Source: Mayamaea pseudoterrestris (lineage: Eukaryota; Bacillariophyta; Bacillariophyceae; Sellaphorales; Sellaphoraceae). Taken from it: a stretch of DNA of 64,000 bases. The first letter of the stretch is position 1. The number at the start of each line of letters is the position of its first letter. A model generated the notes under the pieces. It was not told where the DNA came from, ran no database searches, and was given only the letters and a program-made list of their open reading frames with translations. The translations under genes and the position numbers were made by a program. The stretch spans positions 1 to 64,000 of the forward strand of contig BROI01000008.1 in assembly GCA_027923505.1 (NCBI GenBank), in the 5' to 3' direction. Positions 40,679 through 51,075 of the stretch are shown piece by piece.

Positions 40679-42718
40679 ATGAGAATGAAGCAAATAATAA
40701 CAAATCGAGCAAGACGCTGTCGCTCATTCATACTCTTGCTACTGCTAATAGTTTCAACTAGTATTTGTGTTGCTGCACGTGATTCTAGCAAAGCCAGCAG
40801 AAGTAAGGATGCAGCAGCAGCAGCATCTAGCACTAGCAACAATTCATTCACCAAGGCTCGACTGTCGACCATGCCAGGCGCCTCCAGACTACCGCTACAG
40901 CCGCCGCTCATGGTCCAGCGCCACTACGTTCATCACAAGGGTCACACTGAAACAACGGCGAGTCCTATCATGCAGGAGGCGCATGACGAGCCAATTGAAC
41001 AACAACAAGTCTTGGAGCAGCAGCAGCAGCAGCAAGTAGTACAAAAAGAACAAGAAAAGCGAAAATTGCAATTGGAGTCAGCTATAGCACAAAAACTGAA
41101 CCACGAACGGAGAGAAGCAAGCAACTTTGCCGCTGAAAGTAGCCATCATGACGTTCCAAGCCATGACAGCCATTACTTTACAGCAGCGTTACCAATCACC
41201 AATCCACTTTCTTCCTCCTCCTCGGCATCTTCATCTGCTACATTGGAACTACCTATGCAGGAAAGGCTTGTTCCTCGAGGAGGCCGACGATCGAGTCACC
41301 AGGAAAATGAGATTGTTGCCACTCGAGTTGCTCCTCCGATGCATCATGACGAAATGTCCATTGCCTCGTCACCACCACCAACTCCTGGTACCGCCTCGAT
41401 TCTGTCGGAAGTCATGACGCTCACCAAGGCCATTGTAGGAGCTGGCGTCTTGGGACTTCCGGCTGGTTTGGCAACCTTTTACACGCTGGCAGCAACACAT
41501 GACATGCAGATGGGAACGGAAGGAACGAGTGCTACGTTTGCTACTGCATCATCATCATATTCACTTGGTCACACCATTTTTGGACCAACGCTACTACTCA
41601 TTACCGCCATTGGAAGCGCCAGCGCCATTGGTTTTGACTGCATTGCCAGTGTTTGCGACACCAGTCACTCCGTTTCGTATAGAGAAGCATGGGCACGTAC
41701 CGTGTCGCCAAAAACCTCATACATTCCAGCCATTGCCTGTCTACTCGTCACAACATGCACAACGGTGACTTGCAGCATGATTCTCAAGTCCAACCTTGGC
41801 ACAGTAACGTTTCTATTTACGACACTTTGCGTCTTGTTGCCACTCTGTTTGCAGCAGTCGCTCCAAAAGCTGGCACCATTCTCCGTTGTCGGAACCATTG
41901 GCATGATTTACACGGCAGTCGTCATGCTGCTGCGATACGTTTCGGGTGCGTATACCGCAGCAAGCAAGTTTGCATTCTTGAACGACATGGAGGAGTCCGT
42001 CAAGCCAGTACTGGGAAAGTTGGTCAAGAGTGGAGGATCGGCATCAACAGCGGCTGCAGCAGTCGCCAATCCATGGCTGAGTTTGCTCAACCTACCAAAA
42101 GCTGCCATTTTGATCAGTATGCTATCCACCTCCTTCATGGCACACTACAATGCACCAAAACTTTACTGGGAGTTGCGCGACACCAGTCCCCAGCGATTCC
42201 GCAAGGTGATATTGGGTGGATTTGGGCTAGCCGTTGCACTCATGTCAACCATTGCACTGAGCGGCTTTCTCACCTTTGGGAGCGCATCAGCCGGCATGAT
42301 TTTGCGCAACTACGCGTCAACGGATGGACTTGCCGTGCTCGCCAAGGCGGCCGTGACAATGTCGGTCATTTTCACCGTGCCATTGGCTTTTTGCGGCGTG
42401 CGCAACGGTGCGCTCGACTTGCTCATGGTGGCTCCCGAGCAACGGCAGGGTCGAGTGACAACCATGGCAACCGTGGCTGGACTAGCGCTTGTAACGTGCT
42501 TGGCACTAGTGTTGAAGGATGTTCGCCTCGTCTTGGCGCTGGGTGGTTCAACGTGGGGCATGTGCGTCATTTACTTGTTTCCGGCGCTCATGGTCATCCA
42601 CGGAGCTGAAACATATCCAGTGCTCAAGCCAAAGGTACAAATGGCAAAGATACTCGGAGGAGTTGGTCTCGTGGTGGGGACAATGGGTATTTATCGAACA
42701 CTTACAACGCTAATATAA
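40679..42718 (+). CDS. AAAP-family amino-acid transporter with long N-terminal extension, copy 1
   Basis: 679 residues from ATG 40679. The open frame reaches a TTG at 40658, but the ATG is the first proper start. Residues 15-35 are a signal-like hydrophobic stretch (SFILLLLLIVSTSICVAA). About 200 low-complexity residues follow, with a Gln run and a charged heptad-like stretch. The transporter core starts at EVMTLTKAIVGAGVLGLPAG, the characteristic first helix of the amino acid/auxin permease superfamily. It has about ten further hydrophobic segments, including SFMAHYNAPKLYWELRD, typical of the SLC36/38 and plant AAAP mid-region. Substrate and membrane are unknown. The cleavable-looking N-terminus is unusual for the family and may reflect targeting to an internal or plastid membrane. 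It is convergent with the GT60-like gene, 67 bp apart. Confidence 0.85.
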   Translation: MRMKQIITNRARRCRSFILLLLLIVSTSICVAARDSSKASRSKDAAAAASSTSNNSFTKARLSTMPGASRLPLQPPLMVQRHYVHHKGHTETTASPIMQEAHDEPIEQQQVLEQQQQQQVVQKEQEKRKLQLESAIAQKLNHERREASNFAAESSHHDVPSHDSHYFTAALPITNPLSSSSSASSSATLELPMQERLVPRGGRRSSHQENEIVATRVAPPMHHDEMSIASSPPPTPGTASILSEVMTLTKAIVGAGVLGLPAGLATFYTLAATHDMQMGTEGTSATFATASSSYSLGHTIFGPTLLLITAIGSASAIGFDCIASVCDTSHSVSYREAWARTVSPKTSYIPAIACLLVTTCTTVTCSMILKSNLGTVTFLFTTLCVLLPLCLQQSLQKLAPFSVVGTIGMIYTAVVMLLRYVSGAYTAASKFAFLNDMEESVKPVLGKLVKSGGSASTAAAAVANPWLSLLNLPKAAILISMLSTSFMAHYNAPKLYWELRDTSPQRFRKVILGGFGLAVALMSTIALSGFLTFGSASAGMILRNYASTDGLAVLAKAAVTMSVIFTVPLAFCGVRNGALDLLMVAPEQRQGRVTTMATVAGLALVTCLALVLKDVRLVLALGGSTWGMCVIYLFPALMVIHGAETYPVLKPKVQMAKILGGVGLVVGTMGIYRTLTTLI

Positions 42719-42785
42719 TGTTGCGACAATGTCAATACAATAGTCTTGCTATCATCCAAAATAGTTATCAAACCTTGTAAAAGTT

Positions 42786-44450
42786 TTACTCAAATCGCGA
42801 CTTTTGCTTTTGCTGGCGCATCCTCCATGTAGCTAGTTTCACAAGAATGGCAACGACTACAAACGCACCAAGTCCAATCTCCAAGGTGGAAGTTTGACTA
42901 ACTGGCGGCAAGGCAGCTAGCGCGTGCGCTTCCAACGAGCGGGCAGCTTTCAGCAAACCTACTTTTCCGCCCGACGCTGTGGCTTCTTCTCCTACATTCG
43001 ACTCAATCACAAAGGGTTGTATTACTTCACCCGCCATGCCGCGCGACAGCGTTTCCGCCACCCCGTAGTTGGCAGCAATTTCCTCAAACGGCACCCACTC
43101 CAAGTTGCCGCACTTGTTCACCTCCATGCGCCGCTCGCGCAAGTTGATTCCGGTAAAGTCACGTATTTGCGTCAAATTGCGCTTATTGCCGAGTCCGTAG
43201 CGCGAGTTGCGAATGAGGTTTATGGTTGCTTGCTGTGCCGGTGTTAAATGAACAGGTTCGTCAATGCCTAGTAAAAGATTGACTCGCTTGGTTCCTGTGG
43301 ATGATACTTTGGATCGTTGGTCTTCACTCTCCTTTAGAAACAGTGGCATGTTTTTGTCAAATATAAGTCTTCGTTCTCCGGACGCGCCCCAGGTGTGCAC
43401 GACTGGATTACTTTGATGTCCATGATAGTCATGCGTCACAAGCACCTTGTCGGGCGTGTAAACGTCGTAGCCATGCGAAAAGAAGCGAATGCCCCGACTT
43501 CCCTCCTCTCCGTCAAACACGTTGGTCGTATAGGGATCGACGGGAACGTTGAGTTCGGCGTGGCAGCGATGAAAGGATAGACCAGCGCCCCACATGGCGT
43601 TGGTCAACTTTGGTCGACGCAACCACTTGCATTCCTTGGTGCCCCAGTTGCGAATCGTTGTGGTGAATTGCACCATGCACAAGTTTGGAACGAGAGGTGG
43701 GTCCTTGTTGTTTTCGCTAATGTCAGTCACGTAGGTGGATAGAACGGCGTAGTCGTTCTTGGCGCGATGAAACATGCTCATCAAGCCTATGTCCCAGTCA
43801 TCTGAAAAGTCCATGTGAGAATCTGTTTGCATGCAAAAGTCTTGTAGGTGGACTGGAGTGAGGAGTAGCAGTGAGCTGCTGCTGCTGTCTGTGGCTGCAT
43901 GTTGGGCGTAGCGATAGTCGTGCGAAATCATGGCGCTGAGTTTGCTTCTCGCATCCGTCGGTCCCTTGCTTTCCGAGGCATCCATGGAGTAAACGTAAAT
44001 ATTCTTTCCGAATTCTGCTTGACAGTTTGGATTGTACGTTTCGCAATATTTCTTCCAGCAGGGAGCATCGTCTATAATGTCCGAGTCGGCAATGTTTTGA
44101 TCCACGAGGCGAATATAGATTCGCTCTGGATGCTTGGCCTTGCTCCAAGCATTATGAAGCGTTCGAGGGCAAAGGCGATCGCGAAAGGAAGCAATCAGCA
44201 AGTGAATGGGAGTCTTGGCAGCAGTGTCAGGATGCAGAGTTGGATCATCGTCCTTGTAGTGATAGTGTGGGCATTGTTGATTCTCGTTCTCGTCGCAATC
44301 TTCGGGTGGCTCAACAATGTCAACGTAACCCAAGCCATCGGCGCCCCACGTGGCTCGATTCTCGGGAGTATCGCGGGCAAGGAGAGAAATGCCGTAGGGA
44401 TGCTTGGGGTTCGTCTTCATACTGTCGTCGTCTCCAGAGTTGCGGCTCAT
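42786..44450 (-). CDS. GT60-type GlcNAc-transferase-like protein, C-terminal membrane anchor, copy 1
   Basis: 554 residues, single exon. It matches the PF11397-type family (Dictyostelium Skp1 GlcNAc-transferase Gnt1 and relatives), which transfers GlcNAc to protein hydroxyls. Visible blocks are PIHLLIASFRDRLCPRTLHN (81-100), IYIRLVDQN, the nucleotide-sugar/metal motif CMQTDSHMDFSDDWD (206-220), WGAGLSFHRCHAE and VTHDYHGHQ. Unlike typical Golgi enzymes it has no N-terminal anchor in this frame. Instead a single hydrophobic helix lies at the C-terminus (LEIGLGAFVVVAILVKLATW), suggesting a tail anchor. The acidic, His-rich N-terminus (residues 45-80) is unusual; an upstream exon with a signal anchor cannot be excluded. 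It is divergent from the copper transporter gene. Confidence 0.8.
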   Translation of the reverse strand: MSRNSGDDDSMKTNPKHPYGISLLARDTPENRATWGADGLGYVDIVEPPEDCDENENQQCPHYHYKDDDPTLHPDTAAKTPIHLLIASFRDRLCPRTLHNAWSKAKHPERIYIRLVDQNIADSDIIDDAPCWKKYCETYNPNCQAEFGKNIYVYSMDASESKGPTDARSKLSAMISHDYRYAQHAATDSSSSSLLLLTPVHLQDFCMQTDSHMDFSDDWDIGLMSMFHRAKNDYAVLSTYVTDISENNKDPPLVPNLCMVQFTTTIRNWGTKECKWLRRPKLTNAMWGAGLSFHRCHAELNVPVDPYTTNVFDGEEGSRGIRFFSHGYDVYTPDKVLVTHDYHGHQSNPVVHTWGASGERRLIFDKNMPLFLKESEDQRSKVSSTGTKRVNLLLGIDEPVHLTPAQQATINLIRNSRYGLGNKRNLTQIRDFTGINLRERRMEVNKCGNLEWVPFEEIAANYGVAETLSRGMAGEVIQPFVIESNVGEEATASGGKVGLLKAARSLEAHALAALPPVSQTSTLEIGLGAFVVVAILVKLATWRMRQQKQKSRFE

Positions 44451-44578
44451 GAGAGGCGTTATTAGTGTTGGACGGAGGAAGCAGCGTCATGGTCATTATT
44501 TTCAAAGTCATCACCTTTTGAAAAGTCGCTGCGGGACCGAATGGCGCGTCGCAGCGGTGAAGAACTCGAGCAGCGACG
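44451..44578. promoter_or_regulatory. Compact divergent promoter between the GT60-like and Ctr genes, copy 1
   Basis: Only 128 bp separate the two ATGs, so a shared bidirectional promoter is likely. No clear core elements recognised. Duplicated exactly at 56524-56651. Confidence 0.4.
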
Positions 44579-45462
44579 ATGAGCAACATCCAGCAATCTG
44601 CTCCACCAAAATCCCATGTCGGCGCATCCCATACATTACATCCTGAACATGCCGAGACGATGATCATGAGCCCTGACGAGGTATCATCGCTGCATATGCA
44701 TCATGATCCACTCACAGTCAATACAACTATCAATAATGAGTCGTCCTTTTGTCAAGCCGGCCACATGGGTGGAATGATCATGTACATGGATGGTACGAAT
44801 TGCAGAAACGAACATTAGCATCATGATCGACTCGATTATGATTCTCGCCAATGTTATACCAGACTTACTTAATCTGTCTCATCAATCACTTTACAGGGTT
44901 CCATTTCGGACTCGCTGGAAACCAGCCATGCTTGAACCTGTTCCTTGCGTCATGGACGCTTGACACTCGATTCAAGTTTATGGCTGCCATTCTTGCCGTA
45001 TTTTGCTTGGCAATGCTTGTCGCAGCAAGCAGCAGGATACGAGAGAAATTGACGAGAAGATTATCGCAAATGCAAGCGTCAAGGGTACGACGAAACGCTC
45101 GCATCATTTTCATACTGCATCGCATGGCTGGACCGACGATGCATGCAACGCAAGCCTTGCTGGGATACCTGTTGATGCTTGCCACCATGACCTTTAGCGT
45201 CGAGCTCTTGCTGGCTGTCGTCATTGGACTTGGTGCTGGTCATGCCATGTTCGTTCCGGTAGAGCATGGCGCGAACGACGGAATGTATGCTGCGCAAGTG
45301 GCGTCCGATCCATGCTGTCAGTTTCTAAACCATCGAAACGATTCCGGTGAAGAACATGAGATCCCTGGCACGTCTCGCGGGGAGGCCTCCATGCTGCTGA
45401 CGGAGCGTCTATCCGACGTGGATCCGCTTCTGCCGCGCGGCGGCTCGGACCGTGGACTCTGA
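44579..45462 (+). CDS. Ctr-family copper transporter, two exons, copy 1
   Basis: Exon 1 is 44579-44792 and exon 2 is 44897-45462; the intron GTACGA...TTTACAG is 104 nt. Joining them gives 259 residues and recreates MGGMIMYMDG-FHFGLAG at the junction. Ctr proteins are trimeric high-affinity Cu(I) importers. The N-terminus is rich in Met and His (HTLHPEHAETMIM, HMHHD) as expected for copper capture. PCLNLFLASWTLDTRFKF leads into TM1. MLATM (165-169) is the MxxxM of TM2 and GLGAG (182-186) the GxxxG of TM3. A basic loop lies between TM1 and TM2. The C-terminus has an LLTERL dileucine-like stretch (DVDPLLPR follows), possibly for sorting. The separate open frames on each side of the intron look like two small genes if splicing is ignored. 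Confidence 0.92.
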
Positions 45463-45556
45463 CGCTCGCTTGCAACGACGGAGAAATGTTTATGCATATG
45501 GGTGTAATCTCTATTATAATGATACATGTTAGTATTCTAATGTCTTTGATGATTGT

Positions 45557-46903
45557 CTACTGCACCTGCATGCTGGTTCGTGTACCCTGCCATGGCAATC
45601 CTCCGATATAGTCGAGTAACTGCTTGCGCAAGTGTTTATTGTCGTTCACGTTCCCAGTGGCAGTAAGCGCGCTAATAGTCGACTGATCCACCGTTCTTCT
45701 ACCGCTAATAGTCCTCGCCAACACTGGCGACGTGGATCGTAATTCATACATGTCAAAGCCGTCGTGCAAATGCACCAAAAGAATTGACAAGGCAAGTTCC
45801 GAAGCCGCCCACGAAAATGCCGTCAACTGATGCAATTCGCCCAAGACTGGATGGTTCAGCAAACAGAGAGAGTCGCGATGAAATATTAGTCCGTTCATGT
45901 CAAATACAAAGAAACTGCCCTGCGCCGTCGTTGCCGAGTGATTGTCCATTGTCGTCTTGGAAAAGGAAACCATACTCATATGCAAGTCGTTATCATCTGT
46001 TGGCTTCGTTCCACTGCACCACCAAGGCTGTGAATTGGACATTGGCAGTGCATGATACATCCATCCATGCGACGCATACAAAATGGACGAATCCAAGTCG
46101 GCATGGTTTCTCTGTCGAAACAAGTCGGTGGCAATTTCCATTTCCGCGCGTGTTTCAACCCATGGCTCGTCGGCATTTCTCCAGGAGATGATTGTTGCAT
46201 TACAAGCAGCTGCATTCACAAGTGCAATGCCCTGCCATAAATTGTCCGCGAATACTAGTTTGACAGGGTGATTGGCCATATCGTTCCAATGCAAGAGTCG
46301 CGATCCATATTCCTCATCGTTTCGCAATCCGTCGTAATGTTCCATTTGAACGAGTATCCAAATCTGCTGGACGTTTGCATCGAGCAACCACTTGAGACAG
46401 TTGACAAGGACTGTGCGAGGATTGAACAATCTCGTAGTTGCAATTATTTCGTATTCATGTAATACATCTAGTTGACGTGAATCGCGAACTGTTCTTTGGC
46501 AGCGAAACTGATTCGAAGAAGCCGTGTATTGCTGCAGGCGACGGAGAAGGGTTGGCGCACCGCGGAGCGACAAGCCACGGCAATGACTTGTCGCTTGCTC
46601 CAAATTCGTCTTTAGTCTTTCCAGAGCGAAACCGTCGTCAAGGCCAAGACGTCGTTGAGCAGTATCGTTATCGTTTGCTAGCGATGGAAGTCTGTCCATG
46701 CCGAGAGTCGGCCGATTCATCGTCATGGATGCGTTCGCCAGCGAATGATGCACATAGAGGTTCAAAAATAAGCCAACAATGCATCCAATCATCAGGATGC
46801 GAGCCAGGATGAGATGAAATGCAGTAAATCTTGTTCGCTTGTTTGAATTGCTGGCTGCTCCTTTTGCTGATCGCGAAATGGTCGTCGTCGTCGACGACAG
46901 CAT
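45557..46903 (-). CDS. Unknown type II membrane protein, possibly a glycosyltransferase, copy 1
   Basis: 448 residues from ATG 46903, no intron. A Ser/Thr-rich and basic cytosolic tail (to about residue 28) precedes one membrane segment (FHLILARILMIGCIVGLFLN). A lumenal domain follows, with DVLHEYEIIATTRLFNPRTV, NCLKWLLDANVQQIWILVQM, NATIISWRNADEPWV and FFVFDMNGLIFHRDSL. There are several N-glycosylation sequons. The topology and the EYEIIATTRL...WILVQ pattern recall a GT-A fold, but there is no clear DxD and I do not recognise the family. Its neighbours include two other glycosyltransferase-like genes in the window. It is convergent with the copper transporter, 94 bp apart. Confidence 0.7.
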   Translation of the reverse strand: MLSSTTTTISRSAKGAASNSNKRTRFTAFHLILARILMIGCIVGLFLNLYVHHSLANASMTMNRPTLGMDRLPSLANDNDTAQRRLGLDDGFALERLKTNLEQATSHCRGLSLRGAPTLLRRLQQYTASSNQFRCQRTVRDSRQLDVLHEYEIIATTRLFNPRTVLVNCLKWLLDANVQQIWILVQMEHYDGLRNDEEYGSRLLHWNDMANHPVKLVFADNLWQGIALVNAAACNATIISWRNADEPWVETRAEMEIATDLFRQRNHADLDSSILYASHGWMYHALPMSNSQPWWCSGTKPTDDNDLHMSMVSFSKTTMDNHSATTAQGSFFVFDMNGLIFHRDSLCLLNHPVLGELHQLTAFSWAASELALSILLVHLHDGFDMYELRSTSPVLARTISGRRTVDQSTISALTATGNVNDNKHLRKQLLDYIGGLPWQGTRTSMQVQ

Positions 46904-47420
46904 GAGAATGACTTATGCTGTCTATTGCATTCAATACCCAATTGATCGATGATCATGAATGAGACATAATAAGAGATTCAAGGTATGCAGTACCTGCTAT
47001 AAGGTGCAAATGACTGCGATTGCAGCTGCTGATGTGCCAAAAACTTTGATTTTCAACGGCTAACAACAGTACACTCTGGATCACAGGGCCAAAAACTGTG
47101 ATTTTCAACGGCTGACAATTGTACACTCTGGAGTACAGTGTTAAAAACATTGTTTTCAACGGCTGTCAATGCTACACTCCGAGCCAGTGTTGTTCAATGT
47201 TCAAAGAGTACGGTAGTCAGAACTGTATTGCGACGCCCCCACAATGGCCGACCAAGAGACCTTCTCGACGATCTTGTTCACATTATAGCAATAATGGACG
47301 ACACATCATCTTCTGCATGTCGTATATAGCAGCTGTGCTGCAAGCGGTGGCTTTGAATTGGGCCTCGTAGCTACTAGTCTTTACTCGTAGTGAATTCTTC
47401 CATCGCCTCGGCTCCGTTCC

Positions 47421-48686
47421 ATGATCCGCCAAGCAACAAAGGTGGACGATTATAGCGGCAAAAATGCGGAAAGAACGTTTCATCAACAACGACATGATAT
47501 CAATACGTATCCATGCATTGTCGCTTGTGGGTACCGTCACGTCTTGATTCGTAAAACGCGTCGAACCTTTCCGGCATGGTTGATTGCCTTTGACGACTCG
47601 CAACGAAATATCGCCTGGCGAACCAAGCACGACTTTTTGATCCTACAGCGATCCATCAAGTCGACAAGCATTCAATTATCAAAGACAAGTCTCAGCAAGC
47701 TTGCGGATGCAGCCCCGTGGGTGGCGCCATCAATGGAAGTTACGGCAGCAGTCTTCGTCGACGCAGTCGACGGCGAAGCAGCAATCATCAACAACTGGGA
47801 ACGAAAGATGCAAAAGAATTTGCTGCAGATCAATCAGTTCATGCAAAAATGCTGCGCGAGTAAAGTAGAACCAGTTTCATCTGCTTGGAAAATCTTTGCT
47901 CGACCTGGTAATTCCGAGCATGTCATGGATCCGCGCTCTTGCAGTATAATAAACACTTGCAACGAACAAGACGAACAACAAAGCCATGAGCTGGGCCAGT
48001 ACTTTTGCAGCTCCGAGAATGCTTCATTCCTGATTGACAAGTGTTTCGAACAGATTCGTAGCCGGTTTGGTGCGGGTGACGACAGCGTCAGCAACAAGCC
48101 CGACATTGTTTTCGTTGAGCCAAGTGTGGGGCGAGGTGATATCGTTGCGGCGTTGTGCAGCAGGCTACAACAAGATGGTCATTCAATTAGCAATCAAACG
48201 ATACAGATCCTTGGCTTTGACTTGGACGCATCGGCTGTGGATCATTGCCGACAGCAGGAGTTTGCGGGCACAACGAACGGCAAGCTCGCGTTTGCCACTG
48301 CCGATTTTTTGCAGACGCACCGCCGGGACCATGTTTCCAGCGATAATGCCATTGTCGTCTTTGTCGGGAATCCACCCTTTGTCGCACACGGCGAGATTAA
48401 TGGCATGCCGCAATCACAACAGCAGCCAGAGAGAAACATTTGCTTACGGTTCATCCAGCACGCGCTGCTGGAATGGAACGCGCAGTTGGTCGCATTCATC
48501 ATGCCACAACGATTCCGTTGCTGTGACTATTCCGCAGTCTCATTGATGTCAAGCATGACGCTCCAATGGGAAACGTTGGAACTCCCGTCGAAACGCTTCT
48601 TCTTCCAGGGCAATGTTGCCGTGCAGCAGCCAGCCATTTTGCAATGCTTTTGGTCGGAGAATAAGGCTCTCAAACGCCATGCATGA
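47421..48686 (+). CDS. N6-adenine-type class I methyltransferase, copy 2
   Basis: Same 421-residue product as 35348-36613, with motif I FVEPSVGRGDI and catalytic NPPF intact. Here the upstream DNA differs after about 390 bp: the gene is preceded by only three 52-bp units and then by the end of copy 1. Any distal regulatory input is therefore changed while the proximal promoter is preserved. Confidence 0.72.
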   Translation: MIRQATKVDDYSGKNAERTFHQQRHDINTYPCIVACGYRHVLIRKTRRTFPAWLIAFDDSQRNIAWRTKHDFLILQRSIKSTSIQLSKTSLSKLADAAPWVAPSMEVTAAVFVDAVDGEAAIINNWERKMQKNLLQINQFMQKCCASKVEPVSSAWKIFARPGNSEHVMDPRSCSIINTCNEQDEQQSHELGQYFCSSENASFLIDKCFEQIRSRFGAGDDSVSNKPDIVFVEPSVGRGDIVAALCSRLQQDGHSISNQTIQILGFDLDASAVDHCRQQEFAGTTNGKLAFATADFLQTHRRDHVSSDNAIVVFVGNPPFVAHGEINGMPQSQQQPERNICLRFIQHALLEWNAQLVAFIMPQRFRCCDYSAVSLMSSMTLQWETLELPSKRFFFQGNVAVQQPAILQCFWSENKALKRHA

Positions 48687-49811
48687 TGACAAAGTGTATA
48701 GCTGTCAATCCTAGGATAAACTGGAATGTTTGACGCAATAATTCACGGCGTTGTTGAAATAGAATGGAACAAGCTGATTCTTCTTTACAACAGTGATCAC
48801 TAACGCGCGACAAGTAGAATACCAGTAATAAAAGGAAAGCATTACACTTGAAAGCAAAGACTTGCTAATTCTCTTTAAGTGACGCGAAACAAACCCCTGC
48901 ACGAATTGTGACGAAAGAACAATTGCAAATGCATTCCGCCGAGCCGATACGTGCAAGCGACAAGCACGCCAACACTTGCCGCACATCCCAAAGTGCACAG
49001 CGCCTGAACAGTATTGTTTTAATGTGAGTCTTCAGGAAAGCAAGCGAACTTTGGAAGCACTGTGGACTTTCGAGTTTCTTGACATCTTCCGCCAGTGACG
49101 TCGAGGTGTGCGGCTTGGGAAGTCAATGGAAGCAGCAGCAGCCATGCACCATCCATACCGACATCAAAAAAGCGAAATCTAGTGTATCGCAGCTGATCGA
49201 ACCGCGATCCTGTAACTCGCCCTCCATCTCGCAACGGACACACCGACAGATGCTTTGTTGGTATCGAGTGATTGAGTGCGCAGTCACGCGCAGCGGGGTG
49301 TCAGAGTGACGCTATTTCAGCGCACCTGCACAAGCTGTGACGAAGGAGCATATTGTTGTCAATACAGCCATTGCCGTCATAGAAACAGTACCGGTATGAA
49401 GTATATATCAAATAGTTCGCATATTGCATGCCATCAATATTATTTGTCGGCAGGCTTGGGCACCACTTTCATTCATACCGGTAAGTCAACCGGCAATTGG
49501 GCCATAGAGCTCTCTCTATATCAGCCAATTTACTGCAGCAAAGCGTCTTGTCGAGATCGTCATATTTTAATGATGAATTGGCCTTTCGTTAGTCAATGGC
49601 GGTGACGAAGACGACTCGAATGATTGTCACGAGCCACCGCCGCCAAATGCTTCGCGCTGGGACAGCTCATGCCTTGTATACTTTATCGTTAGCGTTGTTA
49701 GCGTCATTAACGTGCAATAAAATCTTTGACAGAGTCACCATCCATTAGTAAACAACAGCAGGAGTCGGAGACAGCATGGACGAATGCCGACGGCTTGAAC
49801 ACGCAGTGAAG
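48687..49811. other. Spacer between the N6-MTase gene and the 42-bp array, copy 2
   Basis: Duplicate of 36614-37738; nothing recognised. Confidence 0.4.
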
Positions 49812-50183
49812 AAACGAGTGTCAGTGAAAACTGCGTCATGAGGCAATACTACGAAACGAGTGCCAGTGTCAAATACGTCATTAGGCAATAGTGCGAAACA
49901 AATGCCAGTGAAAACTACGTCATCAGGCAATAGTGTGAAACGAGTGCCAGTGAAAACTGCGTCACATTGTATTGGTGCGAAACGAGTGCCAGTGATAACA
50001 GCGTCACAAGGCAATAATACGAAACGAGTGCCAGTGAAAACTGCGTCATAAGGCAATAATGCGAAACGAGTGCCAGTGTCAATTACGTCATTAAGGCAAT
50101 AGTGCGAAACGAGTGCCAATGTCAATTACGTCATCAAGGCAATATTGCGAAACGAGTGCCAGTGTCAATTACGTCACTACCGG
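49812..50183. repeat. 42-bp minisatellite, locus C (9 units)
   Basis: Duplicate of locus B, with the same nine units and the same two 43-bp intervals. A fast-evolving minisatellite with unchanged copy number is further evidence that the duplication is very young, or an assembly artefact. Confidence 0.92.
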
Positions 50184-51075
50184 TCATCACCACGCGATTC
50201 ACCGCATTTGCGACCTTTCGGCCACTGAAAATGGCCATCGCTCTCTCTCATCCTTGACTTTTGGATTGAATAAGCAGCTGTCCTGCATTCAGTATGATAA
50301 GATGGGTCAATTGATCTTAATTACTGGCGCAACACATGGAAACAGTCGTGGCCTTCGGTATAAAGGCTCGGCGATATTGACGCTTGCTCGATGCTCGATG
50401 CTCAATGACCGATCAAGTAGTTGAAATGCCGTAGTTGACGGGTTTGAAGTGAAACTGCCAATAAGAGTTTCGCATGAGTATTTGGTGCCTTTCAGTAATC
50501 ATTTGCGTCAGTGGCGTCAGCTGAAAAGCTTTACGTGCTCTACGTTGGACGCTGGGACGCGTCTATTATGGACCGAAGCCACACTGCATTCACGTGGAGC
50601 TCTTGAAATGCTTTTTTGATGAATCATGCTCGGCACAAGAGAAAGAAACTGGTGTGTAAGACTCGTTCATGATTGAAATATGGAGCAATTCGAGCGTGGC
50701 ATCAACGTTTCCGCCAATCAGCCGCCGTCAATACTTCATGCGTCGTCGCTCAATCTATTCGATATCTTCATGTAAAACATTTACGCAAGCTCCAAAACGA
50801 GAGTTGCAACGATTGGGATACAGTTATTTATCTGTATGTTATCAAGCTCTCAATGACACTGTTGTCCATCATGGCGTGAACTTCCGCATTTGGAAGCAAC
50901 CTTGGTTGAGCGACTTCAATAACTTTCTATACACAATCACCCGTAGTCAAGCATACGTTTCTAATGCTAATATTAATACTTTCATTCGATTTCGTTAACA
51001 TGTCCTAGGCAAATAAACCGCTATGACCATGCGCAGCGCATAGAGTTGACGACAAAACGGTTCAGGTTCACGTCA
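50184..51075. other. Spacer before the Deg protease gene, copy 2
   Basis: Duplicate of 38111-39002 with the substitutions at 50418, 50474 and 50477. No gene recognised. Confidence 0.45.

Larger units (their letters stand above)
34960..47032. repeat. 12,073-bp segmental tandem duplication, copy 1
   Basis: Every gene, intron and spacer here recurs in the same order and orientation exactly 12,073 bp downstream. Between the outer ends I found three substitutions (38345 C/T, 38401 G/A, 38404 T/A), all outside recognised genes. The last 90 bp (46943-47032) is different: seven substitutions and a 2-bp indel relative to 59016-59107. Confidence 0.97.

Noticed and set aside
44579-44818. Separate small Met/His-rich gene upstream of the copper transporter
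   Set aside because: A GT-AG intron at 44793-44896 joins it in phase to the next frame and recreates the Ctr MYMDG-F junction, so it is exon 1.
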